DNA from: Oscillospiraceae bacterium
GTDB taxonomy: Bacteria; Bacillota; Clostridia; Oscillospirales; Oscillospiraceae
Length of the DNA: 64,000 bases
Assembly: GCA_902778665.1 (NCBI GenBank)
Contig: CACYYN010000036.1
Location: 1 to 64,000 of the forward strand
Direction: 5' to 3'
Below, in pieces: positions 44,485 through 52,858 of this stretch (position 1 is its first letter; every line of letters starts with the position of its first letter). The notes beneath the pieces were generated by a model, which saw only the letters and a program-made list of their open reading frames with translations, made no database searches and had not been told where the DNA came from. Made by a program: the position numbers and the translations under genes.

Positions 44485-45393
44485 ATGAACAATAGCAGAT
44501 CCGGCATGAGCCGGGCGCTGGTACGCAGAGAGACGACTGCAGGTTATCTCTTCCTTCTGCCCAGCCTGTTTTTCTTTCTGACCTTTGTGGTCTATCCGAT
44601 GGTGATGTGCATTATCACCAGCTTCTTCGATTCCAACATGGGCAAAAACACCCAGGACGTGTTTATCGGCTTCGGTAACTATGTGGAGCTCTTCCATGAC
44701 CCCATTTTCATCGGAGCACTGAAAAACACCTTCATTATCGTGCTGGTTTCGGTCCCGGTGGTTATGATTTTCTCCCTCTGGGTTGCCAACTGCATCTATG
44801 ATATGAAGCCCTGGCTGACAAGCCTCTTCCGTGTGGTGTTCTATCTGCCGGTGGTTACGGGCTCCGTGGCTGTCACCGTTGTGTGGAAGTGGATGTTTAA
44901 TAACCGCCTCGGCATCTTCAATTACCTTTTCAAGAGCATGGGGATCATAGAGAAGAATATCAACTGGCTGGGTGATTCCAAATATGCTCTTGCCTGCATT
45001 ATTCTCATCCTGCTCACCACCTCCGTCGGCCAGCCCATCGTGCTGTATGTCTCTGCTCTCGGCAATGTGGATCAGAGCCTTGTGGAGGCTGCAGAAGTGG
45101 ACGGGGCGAACCGTCGCGAGGTCTTCTGGAAGATCAAGTGGCCCCAGATCATGCCCACCACACTTTATATTCTGATTATCACCATGATCAACTCCTTCCA
45201 GTGCTTCGCCCTGATTCAGCTGCTCACATCCGGCGGGCCGAACCACTCGACGGATACCATCATGTACTACATCTACTATAACGCATTCAAACTTTACCGC
45301 TACGGCTACGGCAATGCCATGGGCGTTATCCTGATGATAATCATCGCAGTCCTTTCGGCCATCCAGTTCAAACTGGGCCAGAGCGACAGTTAA
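44485..45393 (+). CDS. Sugar ABC permease, MalF-type (importer 1)
   Basis: 302 residues, six spans. GYLFLLPSLFFFLTFVVYPMV opens the protein; the EAA loop is EAAEVDGANRREVFWKIKWPQIMP near 195-218. The start at 44485 is chosen because AAAGGGA lies eight bases upstream; ATG 44479 is only two bases from it. It pairs with the following MalG-type permease. Confidence 0.93.
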   Translation: MNNSRSGMSRALVRRETTAGYLFLLPSLFFFLTFVVYPMVMCIITSFFDSNMGKNTQDVFIGFGNYVELFHDPIFIGALKNTFIIVLVSVPVVMIFSLWVANCIYDMKPWLTSLFRVVFYLPVVTGSVAVTVVWKWMFNNRLGIFNYLFKSMGIIEKNINWLGDSKYALACIILILLTTSVGQPIVLYVSALGNVDQSLVEAAEVDGANRREVFWKIKWPQIMPTTLYILIITMINSFQCFALIQLLTSGGPNHSTDTIMYYIYYNAFKLYRYGYGNAMGVILMIIIAVLSAIQFKLGQSDS

Positions 45394-45405
45394 GGAGGGG
45401 CAGAC

Positions 45406-46329
45406 ATGTTAGGACAGAAATCGAAAGCTTCCAAGGCAATTGAGCTGATTGTCATTCTCATCATTGCCATTCTCTTTACCTTCCCGCTTTACTGGATTAT
45501 CACCGGCGCATTCAAGACCGTGAAGGAAGTCAACTCCACCACACCGGTCTGGTGGCCCTATGAATGGACCATGGACAACTGGACCAAGCTGATGGGTAAG
45601 CTCAAGGCGCCGCTCTTTGAAATCAACATTCCCTTCAGCCAGTACTGGTCGGCAGACGGCAATCCCATCGTGGGCATCTCCGGTGCAACAGTTCCTGCAG
45701 CAATCCGCTGGATGATCAACACCGTCTGGATGGCGGTGGCTGCCATGCTTCTCACCTGCATCACTTCTGCACTTGCGGGCTATTCTCTGGCGAAAAAGCG
45801 TTTCGTGGGCAGAAATCTCATCTTCACCCTGATCGTCTGTGCCATGGCACTGCCCAAACAGGTTATCCTGATCCCACTGATCCGTGAGATGAGCGCCCTG
45901 AAGCTCTATAACACGCTCTCTGCGGTCATCTTCCCCATTGTCGGCTGGCCCTTCGGCGTTTTCCTGATCAAGCAGTTTGCCGAGAGTATCCCCGGAGAGA
46001 TTCTGGAAGCCGCCAGAATTGACGGAGCAGGTGAACTGAAGACGTTTACCACCGTTGTCTGGCACATGATTAAGCCGGGTGTCGGCGCACTGGCCATCTT
46101 TACTTTCATCCAGTCCTGGAATGATTACTTCATGCAGTTGATCATGCTCTCCAGCACCAAGAATCTGACCATTTCTCTCGGTATTGCCAAGATGCAGGCA
46201 GAAAACTCCACCGACTACGGCCTCATCATGGCTGGTGCTGCGTTTGCATCGGTGCCGATTATCATTGTGTTCATTATTTTCCAGAAGTACTTCACCAAGG
46301 GCATCACCATGGGTGCAGTCAAGGGATAA
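45406..46329 (+). CDS. Sugar ABC permease, MalG-type (importer 1)
   Basis: 307 residues, six spans. FPLYWIITGAFKT near the N-terminus and EAARIDGAGELKTFTTVVWHMIKPG mark the MalG-type partner. An extended outer loop of about 40 residues (45-85, with PFSQYWSADGNPIVGISG) is longer than usual. AAGGAGG lies upstream. No ATPase gene is linked. Confidence 0.93.
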   Translation: MLGQKSKASKAIELIVILIIAILFTFPLYWIITGAFKTVKEVNSTTPVWWPYEWTMDNWTKLMGKLKAPLFEINIPFSQYWSADGNPIVGISGATVPAAIRWMINTVWMAVAAMLLTCITSALAGYSLAKKRFVGRNLIFTLIVCAMALPKQVILIPLIREMSALKLYNTLSAVIFPIVGWPFGVFLIKQFAESIPGEILEAARIDGAGELKTFTTVVWHMIKPGVGALAIFTFIQSWNDYFMQLIMLSSTKNLTISLGIAKMQAENSTDYGLIMAGAAFASVPIIIVFIIFQKYFTKGITMGAVKG

Positions 46330-46344
46330 AAAGAAAGGCAAAAC

Positions 46345-47253
46345 ATGAAAGACACTACAAAATATCAGGGCATTTTCCCGGCATTCTATGCCTGCTATGC
46401 GGAAGACGGCTCTATCTCTCCCGAGCGCGTCCGTTCCTTCACCGAATATCTGATCGGCAAAGGCGTTACCGGCCTTTACGTCGGCGGCTCCTCCGGTGAG
46501 TGTATTTATCATTCTGTGGAAGAGCGTAAGCTTGTTCTTGAAAACGTCATGGCAGTGGCAAAGGGCAGAATTGTTGTGATAGCCCATGTGGCCTGCAACA
46601 ACACGGAAGACAGCATGGAGCTGGCTGCTCACGCGGAGAGCCTGGGAGTTGACGCTATCGCTGCCATCCCTCCCATCTACTTCAAGCTTCCGCCTCATGC
46701 CATTGCAAAGTACTGGAATGACATTTCTTCCGCTGCTCCCCATACCGACTTTGTCATCTACAATATCCCGCAGCTTGCCGGGGTTGCCCTCAGCAGTGCA
46801 CTGCTGCGTGAGATGCTGAAAAACCCCAATGTCATCGGGGTCAAGAACTCCTCCATGCCGGTGCAGGATATCGAGATGTGGCGTGATGAAGGCGCCATCG
46901 TCTTCAACGGCCCGGATGAGCAGCTCCTCTCCGGTCTCTGCGCAGGGGCAATCGGCGGCATCGGCGGAACCTATGCCGTCATGCCGGAGCTCTATCTTGC
47001 CATCTACCGCCTCACCAGAAAGGGCGAAATTGAAAAGGCACGGACCATTCAGGATGAGTGCTGCCACGTTATCTACAAGCTCTGCTCCGGAACGGGCAAT
47101 ATGTACGGCATGATCAAGGAAACGCTCCGCATCATGGGCGCCCCCGACATCGGCGGCGTGCGTGCCCCTCTCTACGATATCACGGAAGAAGACAAGGCAA
47201 TCTGCCGCGAGTGTGCAAAGCAGATCCAGATTCTGGTCTCGCAGTACGCATAA
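46345..47253 (+). CDS. nanA: N-acetylneuraminate lyase
   Basis: 302 residues, a class I aldolase of the DHDPS/NAL superfamily that splits N-acetylneuraminate into pyruvate and N-acetylmannosamine. Residues match the lyase: GGSSGE at 47-52, Tyr139 in IYNIPQ and the Schiff-base Lys167 in GVKNSS, at nearly the same numbers as in E. coli NanA (Tyr137, Lys165). The YNIP form of the motif and the sugar context favour lyase over dihydrodipicolinate synthase. It ends the importer 1 operon. Confidence 0.9.
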   Translation: MKDTTKYQGIFPAFYACYAEDGSISPERVRSFTEYLIGKGVTGLYVGGSSGECIYHSVEERKLVLENVMAVAKGRIVVIAHVACNNTEDSMELAAHAESLGVDAIAAIPPIYFKLPPHAIAKYWNDISSAAPHTDFVIYNIPQLAGVALSSALLREMLKNPNVIGVKNSSMPVQDIEMWRDEGAIVFNGPDEQLLSGLCAGAIGGIGGTYAVMPELYLAIYRLTRKGEIEKARTIQDECCHVIYKLCSGTGNMYGMIKETLRIMGAPDIGGVRAPLYDITEEDKAICRECAKQIQILVSQYA

Positions 47254-47270
47254 AAATATTTATAACGAGA

Positions 47271-47311
47271 AAAAGCAGGATATTCGGGCAAACCGGATAT
47301 CCTGCTTTTGC
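47271..47311 (+). terminator. Terminator after nanA
   Basis: GCAGGATATTCGG (47275-47287) pairs with CCGGATATCCTGC (47293-47305), one G-T pair, followed by TTTTGCTT. Confidence 0.9.
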
Positions 47312-47321
47312 TTAAGCAAAA
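47306..47321. promoter_or_regulatory. Perfect 16-bp palindrome before the importer 2 promoter
   Basis: TTTTGCTTAAGCAAAA is a perfect palindrome six bases upstream of the -35 box and overlaps the T tract of the preceding terminator. It is a candidate operator, distinct from the TGAAA-N5-TTTCA type. Confidence 0.55.
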
Positions 47322-47327
47322 ATGAGA

Positions 47328-47356
47328 TTGACTTTTTTGTGCAGAAAGACTAAACT
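47328..47356 (+). promoter_or_regulatory. Promoter of sugar importer 2
   Basis: TTGACT (47328-47333), 17 bases, TAAACT (47351-47356). The binding protein starts 50 bases further on. Confidence 0.65.
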
Positions 47357-47405
47357 ATAGATATACCCGGCAACGGGAGCAATAAAATAAAAAGGAGTAA
47401 AAACA

Positions 47406-48662
47406 ATGAAGAAGATTCTGGCAATCGCACTTGCGCTGTGCATGGTTCTTTCCCTCGGCGCAGCAGCATTCGCAGACGATGATATCACCCTTGATGTTAT
47501 CATCTGCCAGTACGGCCCCAACACACAGGAATGGTTCCTTGGCAAAGGGATGAATGGCACAAACTTTGTCGATAAGTTTGAAGCCGAGAACCCGGGCATC
47601 AAGCTCAACCTTGAAGTCGTTTCCTGGAACGATGTCTACACTGTGGTCGACACCCGTATCGCTGCCGGCCAGGCACCGGACATTCTGAATATCGACGTTT
47701 TTGCAAACTACGCCAATGAAGGCCTGCTGGAGCCTGTCTCCCAGTGGTGCCCGGAAGAGCTCTACAATGACTTCTTCCCCTCCTTCATCGACCAGTCTGT
47801 CATCGACGGAACAGTCTGGGCAGTTCCTGACCTCGCTTCCGCACGTGCTCTGTTCTACAATGTAGACATGTTTGAGGAAGTCGGCATTGAAGTTCCAACC
47901 ACCTGGGCAGAACTCGAAGATGCTTCTCAGGCCATCATTGACTTCTACGATGGTGAAGTTTACCCCTGGGGTATTGATATGACCACTGATGAAGGCCAGG
48001 CTGCATTTGCTTATTACACTTGGGGCAACGGCGGCGGATTCGTCGATGCTGATGGCAACTGGGCTGTCAACTCCCCGGAGAACGTAGAGGCTATTGAGTA
48101 TGCAATCGGCCTCATCAACAAGGGTTACACCAACCCCAGCCCCGCAACCCAGACTCGTTACGACCTGCAGGATATGTTCGCTGCCGGCAAGCTCGCTATG
48201 GTCATCGCCCCCAACCAGCTCCCCACCTATGTTGCTGACAAGGGCGGCAGCATCAACCTCGCAACGGCAAATATCCCTGCAAATGAAGGCAAGAGCTCTT
48301 CCTCCGTCGGTGTTATGGACCGTGTCATGGCCTTCAAAGATGAGTCCGCTCCCGATCAGGCAAAGCGTGACGAAGCCATCGGCAAATTCGCTGAGTTCTT
48401 CTACAATCCTGAGAACTACGTAGGCTGGGTCTCCATGGAAGGCTTCCTCCCCGCAGTCAACTCCGCTGTCGGCGCACTTGTTGAAGCAGATCCTTCCTTT
48501 GGTGCATGGCTTGACGTTCTCGGCGGCTGCCAGTTCTACCCGACTGCCAAGGCAGAGTGGGATCAGGTCAAGCAGGGCGTCATCGCTGCTGAGCAGAATG
48601 CTCTTACCGGTGCATCCGTCCAGGCTGAGCTCGATGCTCTCCAGGCAGCTCTCGTCGGCTGA
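47406..48662 (+). CDS. Sugar ABC solute-binding protein 2
   Basis: 418 residues, family 1 binding protein. The leader ends in AFA before DDD at about 23 with no lipobox. The mature part has NFVDKFEAENPGIKLNLEVVSWNDVYTVVDTRIAAGQAPDILNID (about 55-100), then GLLEPVSQW and WAVPDLASARALFYNVDMF. It is a second, different importer component next to the sialic acid genes; ligand unknown. Confidence 0.92.
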   Translation: MKKILAIALALCMVLSLGAAAFADDDITLDVIICQYGPNTQEWFLGKGMNGTNFVDKFEAENPGIKLNLEVVSWNDVYTVVDTRIAAGQAPDILNIDVFANYANEGLLEPVSQWCPEELYNDFFPSFIDQSVIDGTVWAVPDLASARALFYNVDMFEEVGIEVPTTWAELEDASQAIIDFYDGEVYPWGIDMTTDEGQAAFAYYTWGNGGGFVDADGNWAVNSPENVEAIEYAIGLINKGYTNPSPATQTRYDLQDMFAAGKLAMVIAPNQLPTYVADKGGSINLATANIPANEGKSSSSVGVMDRVMAFKDESAPDQAKRDEAIGKFAEFFYNPENYVGWVSMEGFLPAVNSAVGALVEADPSFGAWLDVLGGCQFYPTAKAEWDQVKQGVIAAEQNALTGASVQAELDALQAALVG

Positions 48663-48672
48663 TCCAAACAGA

Positions 48673-48733
48673 ATCCGCAAAGAGCGGATCTGACAGGCTT
48701 TTCAGGGCCCGGTCAAACGGCCGGGCCCGTTTT
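48673..48733 (+). terminator. Two intercistronic hairpins after binding protein 2
   Basis: ATCCGC/GCGGAT (about 48674-48690) is followed by GGGCCCGG (48705-48712) with CCGGGCCC (48721-48728) and then GTTTTC. The second is a strong but T-poor terminator, again between binding protein and permease genes. Confidence 0.7.
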
Positions 48734-48770
48734 CATTACTCTTCTATTTCTTTCAGAAGGAGGGATCCGA

Positions 48771-49658
48771 ATGAATACCCTCAACAGCAAACGCAGATGG
48801 ATGCCATACCTCTGGCTTTTGCCCAGCATTGTGCTGATGGCTATTTTTGTTGTTTTCCCGATTGCTATTGTGTTCAAGCTGTCCTTTAGTGAAATCTCCA
48901 AATCCGGTATCGTCGGCGGATTTATCGGCTTTAAGAATTTCAAAGATGCAATCGGCCTTCCTGCGTTTAAAACCGTCATGGTCAACACCTTCTGGTGGGT
49001 GCTCTCCGTTGTCGGCCTTTCCACAGTCATCGGCTTTGCTCTTGCCATGGTTCTGAATCAGAAGTTTCACGGCAGAAAGATTGCCCGTGCCATTGTGGTT
49101 TTCCCGTGGGCGACGTCTCTTGTCATCCAGGCATCAGTCTGGAACTATATCATCAAGTTTGAATACGGCAATCTGAATAACGTCCTGTTGAATCTTGGCA
49201 TCATCAAGCAGGCCATCAACTGGCGCTCTTCCTATACCATTGAATTCATCTGGGAGTGTTGGGTTGGTATCTTTGTTACCATCCCGTTTGTCACATTCTG
49301 CGTCCTCTCCGGGCTGCAGTCGATCGATGCCTCTCTGTATGAAGCGGCCACGGTTGACGGAGCGGGCTTCTGGGACAAAACCTGGAAGATCACCGTTCCT
49401 CTGGTCAAACCGTCCCTGACGGTGAGCACCGTCCTCAATATCATCTATGTCTTTAATTCCTTCCCCATCATCTATACTATGACAAAAGGAGCGCCTGCCA
49501 ATAAGACAGATACGCTCATAACATATCTCTATATGCTCAATTTCTATGACCGAAAGAAGGGTCCTGCCACGGCACTTTCTGTCATTGGGTTTGTAATCCT
49601 CTGCATCTGCGCCGGTATCTATATGGTAACGGTGATGCGAAAGGAGGAGGAAGAATGA
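48771..49658 (+). CDS. Sugar ABC permease, MalF-type (importer 2)
   Basis: 295 residues, six spans. It starts with YLWLLPSIVLMAIFVVFPIAIVFKLSF and has the EAA loop EAATVDGAGFWDKTWKITVPLVKPS. AGGAGGGA lies upstream. Its stop overlaps the next start (ATGA). Confidence 0.93.
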   Translation: MNTLNSKRRWMPYLWLLPSIVLMAIFVVFPIAIVFKLSFSEISKSGIVGGFIGFKNFKDAIGLPAFKTVMVNTFWWVLSVVGLSTVIGFALAMVLNQKFHGRKIARAIVVFPWATSLVIQASVWNYIIKFEYGNLNNVLLNLGIIKQAINWRSSYTIEFIWECWVGIFVTIPFVTFCVLSGLQSIDASLYEAATVDGAGFWDKTWKITVPLVKPSLTVSTVLNIIYVFNSFPIIYTMTKGAPANKTDTLITYLYMLNFYDRKKGPATALSVIGFVILCICAGIYMVTVMRKEEEE

Positions 49659-51247
49659 GCCCTGAAGTGTTGAAAAAACAGAACCGGACAGCACTGCTCC
49701 TGATGGTTACGGCTGTCCTTCTGGTTGCAATTCTCCTTTCTCTCCCTGCCTATGTCTTTCGCGCAGGGGTCTATACCAAAAAATCCTCCAATACCGTTGT
49801 AGGAGATGAAAAGTACCTCTCCGTGCTGGATGAGGTAAATGCCGTAGCAGACGAGTACCGTGAAAAAGGCTTTGATGTTTCCGTCAGCGAGAGTGTAACC
49901 GAGCGCACCAACTCCAAGGGCGAGACGACCTCTCTCGTAACCTTCAACATCAGCCAGGAGTTCACCAGAAACGGCTGGTCCTTCCTCGGCGCCGGGCTGT
50001 CCTCATCTCTGATTCTGGTTGTTCTCCTGTCCTGCACGCTTTTGTCCCTTGCTTGTGCTGTCGCCGGGTCTTTAGGCACCATGGAAGATCTGCCACGCAG
50101 ACTTGATGCCTGTTCATCCATGCTCCGTTCCGCAGCCGGCTTTTTTGCCTTGGCAGCTCTGATTCTCGTGCCGGTGTTTGTGATGAACAACACGGTGCTC
50201 TTTTCCAGAAAGCTTTCCCTTTATAATGCCGGAACCGTGACAGATGGTGCTGAGGCCTTTTACCGGAAAATCGGTGCATTTCTTTTCGGTGACTCGGCAG
50301 GGGAGGATCCCTCCGGAGCACTCAAAGGGCTGACATTTCATAGCACTGCGGCCATCTGGCTTACTGTGGTGCCGCTCTTCATCATGATTCTCGCAGCCAT
50401 CCAGCTTCGCCACGGCAGCATCAGCGAAACCCTGATGCGTGGTCTTCTGTATGCCTTTGTGCTCGTGGTCTGTGTCGTCACGCTCTATCCCTATTATGTG
50501 ATGTTGGTTTCCGCTTTCCGATCCAACGCCGAAACCAATGATATGTACTTTCTGCATCTCCTCCCCACCAAGTGGATCTGGAGCAACCTGCAAGACATTG
50601 TCAACAGGGGTGTCCTGCGCTATCTCCTGAACTCCGGCATGATTGCCGGCGGTGCAACCCTGATCGCCATGCTCTGCGGCATTCCGGCGGCTTACGCCAT
50701 GGCCCGTATGAACTTTAAAGGGAAGAAGGCCTTCCTTGGTTTTGTCATCATGAGCCAGATGTTCTCTCCTGTGGTGCTTTTAATCGGCATTGCCCAACTC
50801 ATGAGCACCCTGAAACTGAATGACTCTATCCTCGGCTTGATGTTCATCAATGCAGCTTTCAACCAGGCCTTTGCTATCTGGCTTCTGCGTGGCACATTCG
50901 TCTCCATCTCACCCGAGATGGAGCAGGCGGCTAAAATTGACGGCTGCAACACCATGCAGTCCCTTCTGCGGGTGCTTCTGCCTATGGCTGCTCCCGGCAT
51001 TGTGACGACTCTGATCTTTATTTTCATCAATGCCTGGAATGAATACACCATCTCCACCGTGCTGATCTCCACGGCCTCTAATCGTCCGATCACCGTCGGC
51101 ATTACCCAGTTCTCTTCCTTCAATATGATCGAGTGGCAGTATCTGTTTGCAGCCTCTCTGCTGGCAACCATCCCCGTGGTTATCCTCTTCATGTGCATTG
51201 AAAAGCATCTTGTTTCCGGCCTCACCTCCGGCGGCGTCAAAGGGTAA
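49655..51247 (+). CDS. Sugar ABC permease, MalG-type with large N-terminal extension (importer 2)
   Basis: 530 residues, nearly twice the usual length. The MalG core begins at about residue 265 (LLYAFVLVVCVVTLYPYYVMLVSAF) and has the EAA loop EQAAKIDGCNTMQSLLRVLLPMAAPG near 425-450. The first 265 residues carry about four additional membrane segments (about 15-33, 112-138, 160-178, 235-255) and two extracellular regions, one with charged VNAVADEYREKGFDVSVSES. I do not recognise this extension. The gene is intact and coupled to its partner, so the fusion appears functional. Confidence 0.9.
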   Translation: MSPEVLKKQNRTALLLMVTAVLLVAILLSLPAYVFRAGVYTKKSSNTVVGDEKYLSVLDEVNAVADEYREKGFDVSVSESVTERTNSKGETTSLVTFNISQEFTRNGWSFLGAGLSSSLILVVLLSCTLLSLACAVAGSLGTMEDLPRRLDACSSMLRSAAGFFALAALILVPVFVMNNTVLFSRKLSLYNAGTVTDGAEAFYRKIGAFLFGDSAGEDPSGALKGLTFHSTAAIWLTVVPLFIMILAAIQLRHGSISETLMRGLLYAFVLVVCVVTLYPYYVMLVSAFRSNAETNDMYFLHLLPTKWIWSNLQDIVNRGVLRYLLNSGMIAGGATLIAMLCGIPAAYAMARMNFKGKKAFLGFVIMSQMFSPVVLLIGIAQLMSTLKLNDSILGLMFINAAFNQAFAIWLLRGTFVSISPEMEQAAKIDGCNTMQSLLRVLLPMAAPGIVTTLIFIFINAWNEYTISTVLISTASNRPITVGITQFSSFNMIEWQYLFAASLLATIPVVILFMCIEKHLVSGLTSGGVKG

Positions 51248-51276
51248 ACGCGGTTTCCAAGAATCATTCAAAAGCA

Positions 51277-51322
51277 AAACTCAGAGCCTTCCCTTATGAT
51301 AGGGAGCTCTGAGTTTCTTTTT
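51277..51322. terminator. Terminator of the importer 2 operon
   Basis: AAACTCAGAG (51277-51286) pairs with CTCTGAGTTT (51307-51316), with an inner TTCCCT/AGGGAG pairing, followed by CTTTTTT. Confidence 0.9.
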
Positions 51323-51353
51323 TCCGCCCCGGTCTTTTTTCTCAGACATAGTA

Positions 51354-51428
51354 CATGCCCTGCCTGCCCAAAATCATATATATGGGCATGCAGGGCATGT
51401 TGGGCACCTTGGGCAGGTAGGGCAGGTT
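51354..51428. repeat. Iteron-like 9-bp repeats
   Basis: Five direct 9-bp units GGGCATGCA, GGGCATGTT, GGGCACCTT, GGGCAGGTA, GGGCAGGTT run without gaps from 51384 to 51428. To their left, two units in the opposite orientation occupy 51354-51370, so the block can fold into a 17-bp hairpin with an AT-rich loop (51371-51382). The last unit runs into the stop codon of the RepA-like gene. Such arrays beside a replication helicase recall plasmid iterons; this role is inferred. Confidence 0.75.
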
Positions 51429-52563
51429 ACTCCTGCGCCTCCGTCACTGGCCGCACAAGCCATTTTGCGCTCTTCTTTCCGGTTACCGGGTCTTCTGCTG
51501 TTGTCCGCTCACGGATGATCTTTCCGTCGTTTTCCATTTCAGCCTTCGCCGTCCGCATCACCTTCGGGGTGAATCCTGCCTCGGCAAGTGTCTCATCCAG
51601 TTCTTTCAAGGCCATCTGCCCGGTTTCCTGTAATAGAGTTGTGATTGTCTCCTTGCACAGGTCTGTCTGGTTCTTCGGCTTGCCGGCTGCCTTTTGATAT
51701 GGCATGTCATACACGTAATCCGCAAAGCGCTTTTCGGAAAAGCCTTTGTATTCTATCCTCCCGCCTTTACCGACGGTGTATAGCACTGTCTCCTGCAGCG
51801 GAGCATACGAATTTTTCTCATTGCTGATATATCGTACCCTGTGCTGTGGCTCCAGCTCCGTGTAGGATGTGAATATCACGCTTCTCGCAATGTCTGCCAG
51901 ATCGGCCGTGCCTGAGATGCGCTCCCGCCAGTCATCCGTTTTGCGCTTGTTGGTGTGGCACACCAGCAGAAATGCCGTGTTATACATCTGCCCCAGCCTG
52001 ATCAGGTGGTCCAGTGCCTCTCTGCTCTGCTGGCGGGATGACATGGATGCTCCGTGGGGATAGAATGCCTGCAGCGGATCAAATACGCAGATAGCGGGGC
52101 GCAGTTCTTCAATAAAAGCCTCCAGATTCTGTGAAGCATAGTTGAATCCGTTCAAATGTTCAATGTCAATCGTGTGAATCTCGCTGGCATCTGCGTCATA
52201 CATCTCCAGTGCCTCTTTGAGGCGCTTAGCGGTGGAGTCCTCCTTGGAAAAGAAGAGGCAGGTACGGTTCGGACCCTTCTCTGTGATGGTCTTGTTTTGA
52301 TAATCAATGGCGGCAGCCAATCCGGGAGGGCTTTCTCTTTCAAAATCCGGATCATCCAGCATGGTGGGCAACCCTCCGCTGATTCTCGAGATCAGATAAC
52401 ACCACAGGTTTGTTTTCCCCACGCCTCCGTCTCCGACCAGCAGTGTGATTCCTCCCTTTGCAATCCAGGATGGGATCACCCACTCGGTTTCTTTCTCTTC
52501 TATATCCTCTACGGTCTGAAGATACCGGTGCAGATCTTCTTCATTTCTGGCCGTAACGACCAC
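51427..52563 (-). CDS. RepA-like helicase/AAA ATPase of a mobile element
   Basis: 378 residues. Walker A GDGGVGKT at 44-51, a Walker B-like strand AICVFDPLQAF near 150-160, and VCHTNKRK, as in RecA-fold hexameric helicases of the RepA (RSF1010) and phage type. A winged-helix-like C-terminus (ALKELDETLAEAGFTPKVMRTAKAEMENDGKII, about 325-357) follows. The start is GTG 52563; the ribosome binding site AGGGAGG touches it directly, so the real start is uncertain, and an in-frame TAA lies just upstream. No integrase or relaxase is in view. Confidence 0.82.
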   Translation of the reverse strand: MVVTARNEEDLHRYLQTVEDIEEKETEWVIPSWIAKGGITLLVGDGGVGKTNLWCYLISRISGGLPTMLDDPDFERESPPGLAAAIDYQNKTITEKGPNRTCLFFSKEDSTAKRLKEALEMYDADASEIHTIDIEHLNGFNYASQNLEAFIEELRPAICVFDPLQAFYPHGASMSSRQQSREALDHLIRLGQMYNTAFLLVCHTNKRKTDDWRERISGTADLADIARSVIFTSYTELEPQHRVRYISNEKNSYAPLQETVLYTVGKGGRIEYKGFSEKRFADYVYDMPYQKAAGKPKNQTDLCKETITTLLQETGQMALKELDETLAEAGFTPKVMRTAKAEMENDGKIIRERTTAEDPVTGKKSAKWLVRPVTEAQE

Positions 52564-52724
52564 CTCCCTGTAAATAATATCTTATCACTTGGTGCAGTTG
52601 AATTCAAGGCGGGGTTTCGAAGATTCATAATGAAACGGGATTCCATTTCCATCTGGCACATTCCCTTCTGAACCTCTTTGGTATTCAGCTTATAGGACAA
52701 ACTGAAAAAGCACGTTTCATTCCC

Positions 52725-52753
52725 TTGCAAAGCAGTGGCCCATCTGTTATAAT
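52725..52753 (+). promoter_or_regulatory. Promoter of the DUF6796-hydrolase transcript
   Basis: TTGCAA (52725-52730), 17 bases, TATAAT (52748-52753). The expected transcription start falls inside the palindrome that follows. Confidence 0.8.
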
Positions 52754-52754
52754 A

Positions 52755-52770
52755 GTTAGCGTTGCCTAAC
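52755..52770. promoter_or_regulatory. Candidate TetR operator, site 1
   Basis: GTTAGCGTTGCCTAAC has perfect arms GTTAG and CTAAC around six bases, directly after the -10 box. The same arrangement occurs at the tetR promoter (54767). Confidence 0.6.
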
Positions 52771-52842
52771 GAGTCTTGTTTGCCCATTGTACAGTGACCC
52801 GAATAAGGACATCTGTGCGGTGGGCATTCACACTTAGCGGCG

Positions 52843-52858
52843 GTTAGACATAGCTATC
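52843..52858. promoter_or_regulatory. Candidate TetR operator, site 2
   Basis: GTTAGACATAGCTATC matches the tetR promoter site GTTAGACAAGGCTAAG at 12 of 16 positions. It lies in the leader of the DUF6796 gene. Confidence 0.45.

Noticed and set aside
46345-47253. Dihydrodipicolinate synthase instead of sialic acid lyase
   Set aside because: Tyr139 and Lys167 spacing, the YNIP motif and the gene context all favour N-acetylneuraminate lyase.
51354-51428. Possible CRISPR array
   Set aside because: Units are 9 bp, contiguous and without spacers, and no cas genes are near.
52509-52787. Minus-strand 92-codon frame before the RepA-like gene
   Set aside because: It overlaps the 5' end of the RepA-like gene in another frame and a good plus-strand promoter, and has no recognisable domain. 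A remnant of an upstream element gene cannot be fully excluded.
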